From NCBI GenBank assembly GCA_028456385.1, contig JALNQF010000464.1:1-28477 (forward strand): a DNA stretch of 28,477 bases, given 5' to 3'. Under the pieces are notes generated by a model. The model was not told where the DNA came from. It was given only the letters and a program-made list of their open reading frames with translations, and made no database searches. This document shows positions 1-10,961 of this stretch, piece after piece. Position 1 is the stretch's first letter, and each line of letters starts with the position of its first letter. Source of the stretch: Ophiosphaerella korrae (taxonomy: Eukaryota > Ascomycota > Dothideomycetes > Pleosporales > Phaeosphaeriaceae). The translations under genes were made by a program, and so were the position numbers.

Positions 1-2279
1 TAAGCTATAGGCTAAGTTCTCTCTCTAGTAAATTAATAGTTAGAGTAAGAGTAGAGTAGCTATTACTATAGCCTTGCCGCTAAAAAGGCTACGCTTAATT
101 AATATTGTTAGTAGTATCCTAGGAATTACAAGTAGGAATAGTTCTTAGTAGAACTAACAAATTATTATAATTGCAAAAATTTATATCTAAGAGTATTAAA
201 GTTTATATAGATACTAGCTTAGAAGCTAGTGTAGGTTAGATTAGCTATATATAAAAGTAATTCCTACAATATAGATTACTAAGACTAGACAACTTATAAT
301 ATATAAGGAGTGTAGTTAAATTCGCTGTAGATTCGCAGCTATACTTAGGATATCTTAATAGAAGTTTAAAATCTAGAGTTAGTAGTACCTACTTAGATTT
401 GCGAGGCTCTAAATATAATAGTATTATTTCTCTTATCTTAAGATAATTTATTAGCTATTTAGTCGACAATATATAATATAACGTAAAGAGGCGTACAAGG
501 TAGGTATATGTATATATAAAGGAAGAAGTAACTTACTAAAGAGAAAAGAGTAGGATAAAGAGCGCCTTAGCTTTATTAGGATATGTGTATAATATACTAT
601 TTACTACAACCTCTTTCTAATTATTAGCTTTTACACACCTAAGAGAGGTAATTCTAGGCTTAGCTATAGTAATACCTAGTATTAGCCCTATTGTAAGTAA
701 CTATATCGCACTATTAATCTTATAATATCGCTTTCTTTACTTAATATAGGTTAGGAAGTAGCCTAGGTTATATTATATATAAGATACACTGTATCCTATA
801 CTATAACGTAGATACTTATTAAACCTTAGAATCCTATAAATTACTACCCTAGAGATTAGTATCGTATATATACAACAATTTTTGTTAGTATTTCTATATA
901 AGGTGCTAGAGGCAATAGGTTGTATTATTCCTTATTAACTAAATTATTTTAACTTGAATAGATATTACTTAGTATAATAAGATAATTTTATAGAAGTTTT
1001 ATAATAAAAAGATATATTAGAAAAGTAATAAAGGTCTATACCTTATTTAAACAAACAATAATACTATATAAAAAGGCTTTTAATAGAATATAATTTACTA
1101 CTAATAACTATACTTTACTTTTATTAGAACTAATATAGAGCACGCTACGTCCTAACCCTATAGACTATACAATATTAAGGTGCGTAAGAAAGTAGAAAGT
1201 AAGTAAATATAACCTAAAACTAATAGTAGAATAATAGGTCCTTATAGTGTTTTAAAAGAGATAGAGATAGGCGCTAAACAACGTTTTTAGTACTATTGTA
1301 GAGAGTAAGACTAAGTATAATATAAGGTTAGTAAGTTCTAAGTTAAAAATAATTATTATACTAAGTACTACTCTACTAAATATATATACTATTATCCTTT
1401 TGCAATTAACTCTTAGGTAGCTTTAATTTAAGAAAGTAACTAAGGAGTTACTATATAGTTAATAGACTAAGTATCCTACTACTCTTTATAGTAATTATCT
1501 ACTCTATTTAGTACTAGCTAACTTACTAGCTTTCTAACTTATAAGAAGAGTTAAGGTAACGTTATAAATATTAATAAATAATATATATACTATAATCGCA
1601 AAGGCTATAAGTGTATAAGTCCTTATAAGGATAAAAAGTATCTATTTTAAGATTTTATTTTTACTTAAGATAGTAATAGAGCTAATAAAGAGACCTACTA
1701 TAAATTAGGGTAGGTATACCCTAATTAGAATTATAAACTTCTAATCTAGAGTAGATAATATCTACAACCCTATAAAGCCCAAGGCTTCTATATACATACT
1801 AGCCTACAACGTATACTAAATAGGCTTTTTAAATAGAGTTAGGTAGAAGAACCTTTTAAGTATATTATACTAGCCTATTAGTTAAATTAATTCTTTGTTA
1901 GTAGATAGGGATACATACCTAACTACTTACACCTATTATCTAGGAGGCTTGCAACAAGCACTAAAGAGCATAGTATACTCCTAACTTATACTAGATAATA
2001 GAAATAGTAATAGTAGTAATAACTAGGATACTATAAAGAATTAAGAGCCGTCGCTGCACCTATATAGCCTACTTCTACTCTTTCTATAGGTGTAGTAGCT
2101 ATATAAGCGTAAGTATAAGATTAGTTACTATATAAGTAATTAAGCCTAGATAGTTTAAAGATATAATTAGAGAATAAGAGAGAATCTAGTTATATAGTAG
2201 ATAGCTATCGGCGTAGTATAAACCTATAGGAAAGTAACTAGTAAAGGACTAATAAAGGTAGTAAGATAGAAGAAGAAGC
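1..2279. other. RIP-mutated DNA without a recognisable gene
   Basis: This stretch has the same TpA-rich, CpA-poor composition as the rest of the window. Short frames broken only by TAG/TAA can be found, for example on the + strand around 1860-2280, but I could not match any to a family. About 45 bases near 2230-2275 resemble part of the right inverted-repeat arm near 17203-17250, so at least this end is probably repeat-derived. I see no RNA gene or tandem repeat here. Confidence 0.5.
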
Positions 2280-2790
2280 TCTTCTAATTAAAGAATCTCT
2301 ATAGAGGTAGCGCTTAGCCTAATAGATAAAGGATTAACTAAGTATATTTAGCTACCTCTCTACTCTACTTAGTCTTATACTTGTAGCTAATAATAAAGGC
2401 GAGACACTACTAGAATCTATAAAGTTAAGAGACGTAAGAAATAAGTAAACATAATAGTAAGTATACATAGAGCTAAAACTAGTAGAAACGTATATACCTA
2501 GGTAAATAAGAGTAGATTTACTAGGCTAGAATATATTAAACCTTACTTACTTATATATACTCGTTTATTATCTATTACCTAATACTATTAGTACTCTCTT
2601 TAATATAATACTAAGAGGCTTAAGCATTAGCAAAAACGTAGTTTAGTAGTATTTATCCCTAAAGATACTAGTACAAATTATAGATCCTAACAATATAAGG
2701 TTTTCTACTAGGCTAATTACCCTTAAGTATCTATACTACTAGGATAGCTATTACACGTAGCTATCTAACTAATCTATAGTTAACTCCCTT
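2280..2790 (+). repeat. Dispersed repeat, copy A (with tail of an ankyrin-protein gene)
   Basis: This is the first of three related, same-orientation copies (A here, B at 7788-8090, C at 9370-9775). It opens with a frame reading ISIEVALSLIDKGLTKY, which matches ISIEVALSLIDKGLTRY at the end of the ankyrin relic in copy C. It then continues through about 300 bases of shared sequence to the motif gatcctaacaatataa near 2684-2700 and about 90 bases beyond, a part shared only with copy B. The simplest reading is that A is the 3' end and downstream flank of another member of the ankyrin gene family. A solo retrotransposon LTR is an alternative for the non-coding part, but no clear TG...CA ends are seen. 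Confidence 0.7.
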
Positions 2791-3060
2791 TACTATTATA
2801 CGTTAATCTAAGTTCTCTATAGACTACCTATAGCTACTCTAGATTAGTTCTTAATAGTTAATTCTAATTAGCGTAGAGAGCTAAACTAGGAAATATTTTA
2901 ATACGTAATATTAATTAATATGTTTTATTCTTTACTACTATACTATTTACGCTATACATAATCTATAAGCTATAATAGATATATATAGTATATTAGGATC
3001 TTAAAGCCTTACTATAAATAAGACTTACTTTACGTATAAGAAGTACTTAGCTACAAATAA

Positions 3061-3175
3061 TACGTACTCGAACCTACAAACTATATCTTATTTATACCTA
3101 ACCTAGCTAGCTATAGATAATACATCCTATAACCTACAAACTACGTCTTATTTATACCTAACCTAGCTAGCCGCC
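3061..3175 (+). repeat. 60-bp tandem duplication
   Basis: Bases 3061-3120 and 3121-3175 are two near-identical copies sharing the core acctacaaacta and then cttatttatacctaacctag. The differences are mainly transitions (for example ctatat versus ctacgt). Sixty bases equal 20 codons, so the duplication keeps the reading frame of the relic that follows. It may be an in-frame repeat at the amino end of that former protein. Confidence 0.8.
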
Positions 3176-5070
3176 TTAAAAACACTACTCCTTCTAGCGC
3201 CTATTAACCTATTAACAGCTACTAATACTCTACACGCTAAGGCCCTAGTTTTAAAAACGCAACTAGATTCTACTTTAATAAGGTTTTAGGTACTGTTCTA
3301 AGTAAATAATCCTCTAGTTAGGATTATTACTATATTTAAAGAGGTTATCTCTATTATAATAGTATATACAATTAATAAAGCTAAGAAAACCTACAACCTA
3401 TAATATTAGGCGCTTTAGTAGCGAATTTATATACTTAAAGAAGAGAGTAAGAAAGTAGAAAACGCTAGATTAGCTAAAGAGGATATATATTTAGGAGATT
3501 AGTTCCTTACTAATAATAGTAACGTTACTTACGTAGTTTATAGTAAAAGATACTAAGAACCTATAAAGCTACTCTTCTTAAAAAATTATTAGACTACTTA
3601 TAAATTAGGATAGGATAAATTTAGGGTAGTGTATATAGTAGAAGGCTATAAGGTTACCTTTAGTAAAGAATCTATAGCTAGTAGTCTAATAACCTACTTA
3701 AAATCGTATAAGTATAGAATAGCGTTCCTAAAGGAGTTTAGGTACTATAAAAAGAACTAGCGAACGTACTATAAGCTATTTAGGTATATTAAAAAGGTAA
3801 CGTATAGTTACTCTATAGTACCCCCCTTACTACCTTTTAAACTACTAATAATAGACGTAAAAGAATTACAAGTAGAACATTTAACGTAAAGAAATATTTA
3901 AATTTATATAACTTTACTACTTATCTATTAAACGCTTACGCTCTTCTCTTTAATACTTATTAATTTACTAGTAGTTATAGATGTCTCTACTACGATTTTA
4001 AAAGTAGAGCTAGTACCTATATTAGTAAGCTTTACACCTAAACAAATTATCCTATTTTTAGAGTAGATAATAAATAATCTTCTATCCTTAGTTACTACTA
4101 CCTTTAAAGACATTATCTCTCTAATATTAGAACCTATACTTAAAAAAAACAAGAAAATAATAGAGCTTAAAGAATAGCTAGACAATATAGATATATATAT
4201 AGATAATCTCTAGTCTTTTAATACTAGGCTTAAAGTAGAGGTAAAGGTACTTTAAGTGTAAAATACTACTTTAGAGGTATTGTTTAAAAACCTATAACAA
4301 GTAAGTAGTACTATAAACAAGACGTATCCTATAAGTAAAGAAATATTTCCTACTATACTTTAAAGAATATATATAACTCTAGAACCTAAGTTAAAGTAGC
4401 TAGAAGTAAATTAGAGAGTATATTTAGTAGACTCTAGTTCTAGTAATTATACACTTAAAAATTATAAGAAAAGGCGCTTATTATTATTTTAAGAGCTACT
4501 AGAACCTACTAAGTAATATTGTAATATAAAGCAAGGGCTAGCTTAAGCGCTATAAATAGAGAAGATAAGAATACTAGAGAATTCTTAAAAGGAAGTTAAT
4601 CCCTATAGAGGAAAAGGCCTAGTAAATAAATTCTTTACTAGTAATAGCTATATTAAGTACCCTATATATAAAGAATTATTCTTTAGTTCTATAAAGCTAT
4701 ACTATTTGCAAAAACATTTAAAGGACGAAAAAAATTACAATTAAAAAGTTAGACTTTAGTGTAAGGTACTAAATTGTCCTATATCTTGTAAGAGAGGATA
4801 TTTAGGTCTATCTTATAAAAATTACCTAAAATTAGAGTATAAAATACCTTTACTAAGGCGCTATAGGTATTATAGCGTTAAACTTAGACTTTAAAATCTC
4901 TCTAAATATATACGATAGGGTAAATATAATAATATAATACTAGTCTTCTATAAGTAATCTAAGTTAGAGCCTTACTCTAATAGAGAACAAAGAACGCTGT
5001 TATAGTACGTAATATAGTAGCACTAGTAGTATAAACCCTCTATAAACTAAGCTCTCTTTTTAAGTTAATT
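3061..5070 (+). pseudogene. Relic of a protein with C-terminal C2H2-like zinc fingers
   Basis: A single + frame runs for about 2 kb (near 670 codons) with no frameshift I could find; it is broken only by TAG and TAA, as expected when CAG, CAA and TGG are hit by RIP. The first part, to about 3890, reads like a globular or coiled segment (for example KEESKKVENARLAKEDIYLG near 3436-3495). The middle, to about 4600, is rich in Leu, Ile and Thr codons that could come from Pro and Thr codons, suggesting a former disordered linker. The end carries two finger-like units. The first has Tyr at 4658 and 4667 where a Cys pair would sit, followed by LQKHLKDEKN. The second keeps Cys at 4760 and 4775, followed by KNYLKLEY with Tyr in the His positions. 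TGC-to-TAC and CAC-to-TAC changes explain both. The protein family is not recognised; a DNA-binding role is only inferred. Confidence 0.6.
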
Positions 5071-5164
5071 AATTACGTTAATAATTAATGTTAGCAACAA
5101 GCTCTTGTGCTAGCGTATACGTTTACGTACATTACTTAGCGTATAAGCTACCTAGAGAGCCCCT

Positions 5165-5565
5165 AGAGTAGCTAGAGTAGCTAGAGTAGGCGTACGTAGC
5201 TCTTGTACGCTGCACTAGCTTAAACTAGCTACTTATAGTAGCTAGGTCCTTATATAAAGCTTGCTACCTATCGTATAAGTAATTAAAACGCGTTGTAAAA
5301 CTATCTATACGCTTAATAAAGTTGCGCGCCTAGTAGATACTAATAGGGCTACCTCTACGCTAAGTAAGTAGTTTATTACCTATTTTACGCATAGTAGCTA
5401 GAGTTAGGGCAAAACTACAAGAATCTAGATTAAAGATATAATTAACTACTACCTCTTCCCCTAGCTAGCTAAGCTTCTTTAAGTTAGGCTAGTAATCGTG
5501 TTAGGTAGTAATACTAGCGCGTTAGTAATTAAGTGTAGTTTACAATATATTAAAGGTCTAGCTAG
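5165..5565 (-). pseudogene. Pogo/Fot1-type transposase relic, N-terminal DNA-binding part
   Basis: The minus strand read from about 5565 leftwards gives one frame, broken only by TAA/TAG, that matches the helix-turn-helix half of fungal pogo-family (Tc1/mariner superfamily) transposases. Recognisable pieces are LGEEVVVNYIFNLDS, then ATMRKIGNKLL, RRGSPISIY.ARNFIKRIDS and FTTRFNYLYDR.QALYKDLA, in the order seen in the CENPB-type/Tc5 HTH domain. After this, near 5165-5190, a short 9-bp iteration (tagagtagc) replaces the expected start of the catalytic region, and I could not follow the DDE core. The fragment abuts the C2H2 relic on its left and an inverted repeat on its right. Intact members of this family bind their terminal repeats and move by cut-and-paste; this copy cannot encode a working enzyme. 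Confidence 0.75.
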
Positions 5566-5711
5566 TACTATATCTATACGCGTAATACCTTAGTTTGCGT
5601 AATACTTTACCTTTACTAAACTTAAGTTTCTATAACACGTAATAACTCTACTAATATAGACCTAATTTAAGCTATAATTAAAGAAATTAAATTATAAGAA
5701 CTAGGAGAAGG
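5557..5711 (+). repeat. Pogo-type inverted repeat, left copy
   Basis: Bases 5641-5711 pair, as reverse complement, with 7245-7315 over 71 positions with few mismatches, mostly transitions; the shared block begins aataactctactaatataga. Outside this core the similarity goes on more weakly to about 5557, including tctatacgcgtaatac and actaaacttaagt. A third, partial copy of the outer part lies in the left-copy orientation near 6638-6675 (tctatacgcataatatacgc). This suggests nested or rearranged elements of one family. Confidence 0.8.
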
Positions 5712-5985
5712 TTTTTTATATAGAAAGATTGCTGCTAAATATAATATTAAAGTATCTACGCTACGCTAAAGACACTAAGGCCTAATAAGCTTAAATTAGA
5801 CTAAGAAACTTAACTAGAGAAAGCTTAGCCTATAGTAAGAGGATAAGCTTATATAGTATATTAAAAAGCTTACAAAGAGAGGCCTTCTACTTATAAGAGA
5901 GATAATAAGAAACTTAGCGTTATAGGTAGCTCGCGAGACTATTAGTTAGAGCTAGGTAACTTGCTTTACTTAGCCCTTTATAATC
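5695..5985 (+). pseudogene. Fot1/pogo transposase relic, N-terminal fragment
   Basis: Directly inside the left inverted repeat the + strand gives a frame with only TAG/TAA stops that fits the amino end of Fot1/Pot2-like transposases. It contains GEGFLYRKIAAKYNIKVSTL (helix-turn-helix, near 5704-5765) and later EDKLI.YIKKLTKRGLL, IREIIRNLAL.VARETIS and VTCFT, where the family normally has the second helix-turn-helix and the ESWV...RF segment. About 95 codons can be followed. The catalytic DDE region expected further right was not found in this frame. It reads in the opposite direction to the transposase fragment at 5165-5565, so two different elements are represented. Confidence 0.75.
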
Positions 5986-6859
5986 CTTTAAGTAATTAGT
6001 TAGTTTAATTTAGTAATAGCCCTATCCTAAGAATTATTACTAGTAACTTAGCTAAGAAGTTTATAAAACGTTATACTTATTATAGCCTATCTATAGTGTT
6101 AGACCTTATTATAGCCCTATTTATTACTTATCTTATTAAAAAAAGTAAGGTACTTCTTCCTTACGTTATACTCTTGTTTTACTACAACTAGAAACTACTA
6201 CTAACGCTATAGGTCTAAGTTAGTAGTGTCTTTTAAGGTGCGTAAGAAGAGCTTCTAGTCGTAATATTCTTAATATTTATCTTGTATAATAGTGTCTATA
6301 GATTTAAAAAGTAGCTAGAGCTACTACTACTATATTTTGTATTTACTAAGAAGCTAATTTCTTATTGCGATATAAGCTTTAAACTTTTTACTAGGCCTTA
6401 AAAGGTTACGTAGTAACTAATAGAATACGTATACGTTAGTGTATATTTAGGCTAAGTTAAAAAGATTAATTATAGACTCTAAAGCTAGTATAGAATCTAT
6501 TATTAATTAAATAAAGCTTACGCTAAAGAAATAAACAAACCCTTTTCTATATAGAACGTGCGGCGTAGTATAGAATAGCGCTAGTTACTAAGAGATAAGT
6601 AGTTACTAAAGTAAGCTTAAGACTTAGTAGTATACGTATCTATACGCATAATATACGCTAAACACTAAAGTTGTAATCTCTATCTAATTAGTTATTTTTA
6701 GCCTATAGGGTATTTTGCTGCGTAGAGATAGACTTTATATATAATAGCTACTATTATAAGATTTTATAGTAGAGTAGTAACTAGAGGCTTATAACTAATT
6801 TAGACTATCTAAATTTTACTAGAAGGCTAACGTTATAGCTAGAGTAAGTAGTTTTAAGT
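5986..6859. other. Transposon interior, not resolved
   Basis: This part lies between the two pogo-type inverted repeats and should hold transposase interior sequence, but I could not recognise a catalytic DDE motif on either strand. A partial copy of the outer inverted-repeat sequence is present near 6638-6675, so at least one element boundary or nested insertion falls here. Confidence 0.4.
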
Positions 6860-7130
6860 AGAGCTACTAATATAGCTACCTAAGACTCCTTACTAGCTAT
6901 AGCGTTAACTACCTATTTTCTACGCTTATTCTTCTAAGTAGATAAACTTAAAGTATTTCTCTTCTACCTCTAGCTAGGTTGTATAGAGTTTTTAATATTA
7001 ATAGCTACGCGCTAGGCTATACGCTAAGCTACTTTCTTTACTCTCTCCTTCTCTCTTACTAACTTAACTACCTCTTGCGCTATATACTTCTCTTTAGCTA
7101 GCTTCTTTTTATATTAGTAAGTAGCCTATT
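6860..7130 (-). pseudogene. Pogo/Fot1-type transposase relic, charged C-terminal tail
   Basis: On the minus strand a frame with only TAG/TAA stops reads KKKLAKEKYIAQEVVKLVRE, then KERVKKVA.RIA.RVAINIK and NSIQPS, followed by a Lys/Arg-rich stretch (KNKRRK). This is like the Lys/Glu/Arg-rich, probably coiled-coil carboxyl tail of fungal pogo-type transposases, which often ends in a basic segment. It sits just inside the right inverted repeat but points inwards, while the + strand fragment at 5695-5985 also points inwards from the left repeat. The two therefore do not form one simple element. A basic nuclear protein unrelated to transposons is possible but less likely in this context. Confidence 0.5.
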
Positions 7131-7244
7131 ATAGCTTTCCTAGTTAAGTTTTTTAGTTTAATCTAAGCTTATCTAGCCCTAGTATCTTTAGCTTAGTATA
7201 GTTTATTTAATACTAAATTTAGAAGTAACTTCTAGTATATAAAG

Positions 7245-7400
7245 CCTTCTCCTAGTCCTTGCAATTTAATTTCTTTAATTACAGCTTAAATTAGGTCTAT
7301 ATTAGTAGAGTTATTACATATTATAAAGAGGTAGGTTAGACTTAAGTTTAGTATTTAGCGCGTATTACGCGTATAGACATAGTACTACGCTAAATAGGAA
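7245..7400 (-). repeat. Pogo-type inverted repeat, right copy
   Basis: Reverse complement of 5557-5711: the 71-base core at 7245-7315 matches 5641-5711, and weaker similarity extends to about 7400 through gcgtattacgcgtatagaca. This right copy keeps more unmutated bases (for example ccttgcaattt and ttacagc, where the left copy has cttataattt and ttatagc). The two arms were thus mutated independently after they separated. Confidence 0.8.
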
Positions 7401-7787
7401 GTTTCTTACGTCTCCCTTATAGTTCTTCTATTTTTATTTCTCTATAAGTAGTAGAATACACCTATTACTAGTATACTAGGCACTATAGCGCTTAATAGAT
7501 ATAACTATCCTATATTATATTACCTAGAAAGTAGTACGCCTATAAGGTAGTAGTCTTAGCCTTGTATTAAAGAAGATATAGGAGGCGTACTTAGGTTTCT
7601 AAGCGCCTACTATAGGAAGCGCTAGATAAAGTAAAATATTAGTATATCTATATATAGGTATAAGAACAATACAAAGGACTAGTAGTAATTATAAGTAGAT
7701 TACGTATAGTTTCTATAAGATCCTATTAGTAAGACTAGTAAGAGATGCATGTTATAAGATTAGTAAAGTAATTAGCTATAGAAACTA
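7401..7787. other. Spacer without a recognisable feature
   Basis: RIP-type composition continues. I see no supported reading frame, RNA gene or repeat between the right pogo-type inverted repeat and copy B of the dispersed repeat. Confidence 0.4.
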
Positions 7788-8090
7788 AAGTATCTATAAA
7801 GCTAGAACTAGTAGAAACGCGTATACCTAGGTAAATAAGAATAGATCTACTACACTAGAATATATTAAACTTTACTTACTTACATATATAGTATAACACT
7901 AAGAGGCCTAAGTATTAGTAAAAACGTAGTTTAGTTACGTTTATCTCTAAAGATACTTATATAAGTTATAGATCCTAACAATATAAAGTTGCCTACTAAA
8001 CTAATTACTCTTAAGTATCTATACTACTAGGAAAGCTATTATACGTAGCTATCTAACTAACTTATAGCTAATAGGCACCTTTACTAGATT
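7788..8090 (+). repeat. Dispersed repeat, copy B
   Basis: Homologous to copy A (2280-2790) from about aagctagaactagtagaaac to the gatcctaacaatataa motif near 7971-7988 and about 95 bases beyond (aattactcttaagtatctat...agctatctaacta). It lacks the coding tail found in copies A and C and has a deletion of about 45 bases relative to them near 7886. It lies just upstream of the ankyrin relic, so this relic is bracketed by B and C as direct repeats. This fits a tandem gene array in which each gene is followed by the same downstream sequence. Confidence 0.75.
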
Positions 8091-8264
8091 AGAAGCTATA
8101 CGTATATTATATATAAAGTAAGTATTACTATTTACTAACTCTACTTAAGAACTTTATATTATCTAGGTTAAGTTAATAATATAAATAGCCTTAAAAAGAT
8201 AATACTTTAACTAACTATATAGTAGTAGCTTAAAGTTAGATACGCTTATAGCCTAAAATTAAGC

Positions 8265-9470
8265 TACTAGATATAGGTCTCTTAAATATTCCTATTAAGC
8301 TTATTTATTCTATTAGTATATATCTACCTTTAGGTAGTTACTTTTTACTTATTCTAGTATCTCGTTACCTATATAATTCCTTAATTTAAGTCCTTTTTTA
8401 TTGTACTTAACACTACTAACTCTCTAGTAATATTATTCTTACTAATAAGCTATAGGAAGTTACATTCTAGTTTAAAAAGAGGAATAATATATCTATAATT
8501 AAGTAGGCTATAATTTACAAATATAATTACACGTTTAAGAAGTTACTCCTTAACCTAATAATAGACCTAGTTTAGGTAGATAGTTATAAGGTTACTCTTT
8601 TTTATTACTTAGCTAGGTAAGGTCTTGTTTAATATATAAAGCTACTTCTTAGAAGGCTTAAGTACTTTAAGATTAATCTATTCTAAACTAATATATCGCG
8701 ACTTACCCTAATTTACTATATAGTAGGTCGAGGTATAATAGATACTATATATCTATTAATTATATTCGGCGCTAATGTATCTATAAAGGATAATTATAGT
8801 AATACTCTATTATATCTTACTATAGTTATAAGGTTATACAAAGTACTTACGCAATTAGTATATATAGGTACTAATATTAATTTAAAAAGCTACTTTAGAT
8901 AGATAGCTATAGATTAGGCTAGTATTACTAACTATAACTCTATAGTTAATAAGCTAAAGAGACTTAGCTTAAGATCTCTAACTTAGCGTAAGAGAAAGTA
9001 TACCTTATATAAATTTATGCGCTTAGCTCTATATCTCTTAGAATACTATACGTATTACTAGCTACAAGATAGTAAATTTAATAACTCTACTTTGTAGTAA
9101 TTTTCTTAGAGAAATTTAGATATCGTATATTTTAAATCCTTCTTTTATAAATCCTAATAAAATAATAAAAGACTATATAAGGTCTATCTCTAAGTTATAG
9201 GACGTATAGTGTAGCAGGATAATTTTATAAAAAAGTTAACTAAGGTCCTCTACTACAAAAACCTATCTAGAAAATTATGTAGATACGAGGTATATTAATA
9301 TATTATTAAATGTTAAGGATAGTATATTAGCCTAAATTAACAAAAAGTTAGTAGATAAGAGAGCTCCTATAATCTATCTATCTCTATAGAAGTAGCGCTT
9401 AGCCTAATAGATAAAGGATTAACTAGGTACGTTTAGCTACCTCTTTACTCTACTTATTCTAATAATTACA
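8265..9470 (+). pseudogene. Ankyrin-repeat protein relic
   Basis: One + frame of about 400 codons with only TAA/TAG interruptions. From about 8480 to 8970 it contains at least four or five ankyrin-like units: AIIYKYNYTFKKLLLN; KVTLFYYLAR.GLV.YIKLLL; ISRLTLIYYIVGRGIID; IFGANVSIKDNYSNTLLYL; LVYIGTNINLKSYF. The GAN-x-x-x-KD-N-x-x-NT-L-L-x-L spacing is the consensus helix-turn-helix plus beta-hairpin of the family, with TPLH altered to TLLY as RIP predicts for CCA and CAC. The segment before the repeats (8265-8480) has the place and a hint (LPLGSYFLLILVSRYL) of an F-box, common in fungal ankyrin proteins, but this is weak. The tail ISIEVALSLIDKGL also occurs in repeat copy A, so the gene belonged to a local family. 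The original start codon cannot be fixed. Confidence 0.7.
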
Positions 9471-9775
9471 GCTAATAATAAAGGTAAGATACTACTAGAA
9501 CCTATAATATTAGGAGACGTAAAAAATAAGTAAATATAATAGTAAGCATATATAGAGCTAAAACTAGTAGAAACGTGTATACCTAAGTAAACAAGAATAG
9601 ATATACTAGGCTAGAATATATTAAGACTTACTTGTATATACTTATTCGTTATCTATTACCTAATACTATTAGTACTCTCTTTAATATAACACTAGGAGGC
9701 TTGCGTATTAGTAAAAACGCGGCTTAGTTGCTTCTACCTATAAAGATACCTATACAAATTATAGATCCTAACAAA
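9370..9775 (+). repeat. Dispersed repeat, copy C
   Basis: Third copy of the repeat, sharing with copy A the ankyrin-gene tail and then the whole non-coding part up to gatcctaaca near 9764-9773. Similarity to A and B stops abruptly there: A and B go on with atataa, whereas here the left arm of the large inverted repeat begins at 9776. The break therefore marks an insertion or recombination point. Confidence 0.75.
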
Positions 9776-10620
9776 ATTTACTTTACTTCCTTTAACTATT
9801 CTCTAGTTTAGTCTATATACTAAGTAATTAGTTAGTATAGCTAGAGGCTTATAGGTAACAAAATATAGACTATTCTAATACCTAGGCGCCTAATACTATT
9901 GTAAGCAAAGTTACTATAATTTAGACTAATAGTTATTAATTTTTTATTGTTATAATAATAAAAAGGTAAATTATAAGTAATAGAGAGAAAAATATATTAG
10001 CGCTACTATAGTGTTATAGCCTACTATATATCTTCCTAAGTTATTTTTAGAGTTACTTACTTACTAGCTACTATTATACTATATAACACGCATAGCTTTA
10101 TATTTTTTTCTTATCTATTACTAGGAAAAAGTAGTTCTAGTTCTAGAGTCTCCTAGATATAGTATTAATAGTAGAGATATTCTAATTAAGCTTACTATAG
10201 AAAAGTAGAGAAATTATTCTATAACTCTTACTATTATAACGCGCCCTAGAAAAGTAAAGTATCTTGCCTTTCTAGTATCTTTATATAAAGACTAATTAAG
10301 AGATATAAGTACTAGTTTTCTAATATATATACGCTCTCCTAACAAGGCTAAGATATCCTTTATTCTCTACTTACTACTTTACTACCTTTCTTAGTTTTTT
10401 ACTAGTTACTCTCTTATACAAAAGGCCTATACCTAAGAATAGAAAGCTTAAGCTTATAAGTCTGTATATGCAAAGAGTATATATAGGCTTATTTTACTTC
10501 TTTTAGATCTAACTATTATAGAAACTAAGAGTGCTTACTATTAAAGGACTTTATTAGAATACTAATTAGGCGTTAGTTAAAGTAGTTATAGTAAGGAAGT
10601 ATTCTAGTATTATTCTAGGA
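9776..10620 (+). repeat. Left arm of a ~840-bp inverted repeat
   Basis: Matches the reverse complement of 16983-17823. Outer end: atttactttacttcctttaa here against atttactttacctcctttaa on the complement of the right arm. Inner end: ggcgttagttaaagtagtta near 10569-10588 is present in both; similarity fades after about 10620. Long matching blocks include the tract around 9890-9960 and 10080-10260. Differences are mainly A/G and C/T plus a few indels of about 45-50 bases (for example 9960-10005, present only here). I found no clear target-site duplication. Whether these are the terminal repeats of one 8-kb element or two opposed copies of a smaller repeat is not decided by the sequence. Confidence 0.85.
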
Positions 10621-10961
10621 CCTAGCTAATATTTTGTTAGCTAGAAGCCTACTAGATATTATAGTAGCGGCACTTCGTAGGCAAAACTAGAGCTACTAGT
10701 ACCTAAATAGAGACTAGGGGGCGCCCTAGCGAATATACAAAGATAAGACCTATCTCCTATTTCTAGAGTATATACTCTTTAGGCTTCTTATAGTAAAATC
10801 GCCTATATAGCTTATAAGAGTTATAGAAAGTACAAATCTAAGGTTTATAAGTACTAAAGAAGGGTATTTATAGATTAGCTAATATCTAATCTAGTGCGAT
10901 AGTATAAGACTAATATATAATAGATACTAGTTTAAGAAAATTTAATATATATATAGTGTTG
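10621..10961. other. Inner flank of the left arm
   Basis: No supported gene. A + frame with TAG/TAA stops can be read from about 10690 (for example RVYTL.ASYSKIAYIAYKSY), but it is short and unmatched. Confidence 0.35.

Noticed and set aside
3928..4185. An 85-residue minus-strand open reading frame
   Set aside because: It starts at TTG rather than ATG, lies antisense to the longer C2H2-relic frame on the + strand, has a composition of Ile, Ser and Leu typical of TpA-rich DNA, and matches nothing I know. It is a chance opening.
2280..9775. A retrotransposon with copies A, B and C as LTRs
   Set aside because: No TG...CA ends, primer-binding site, or reverse transcriptase or integrase motifs were seen between the copies, and two of the three copies begin inside an ankyrin-gene tail.
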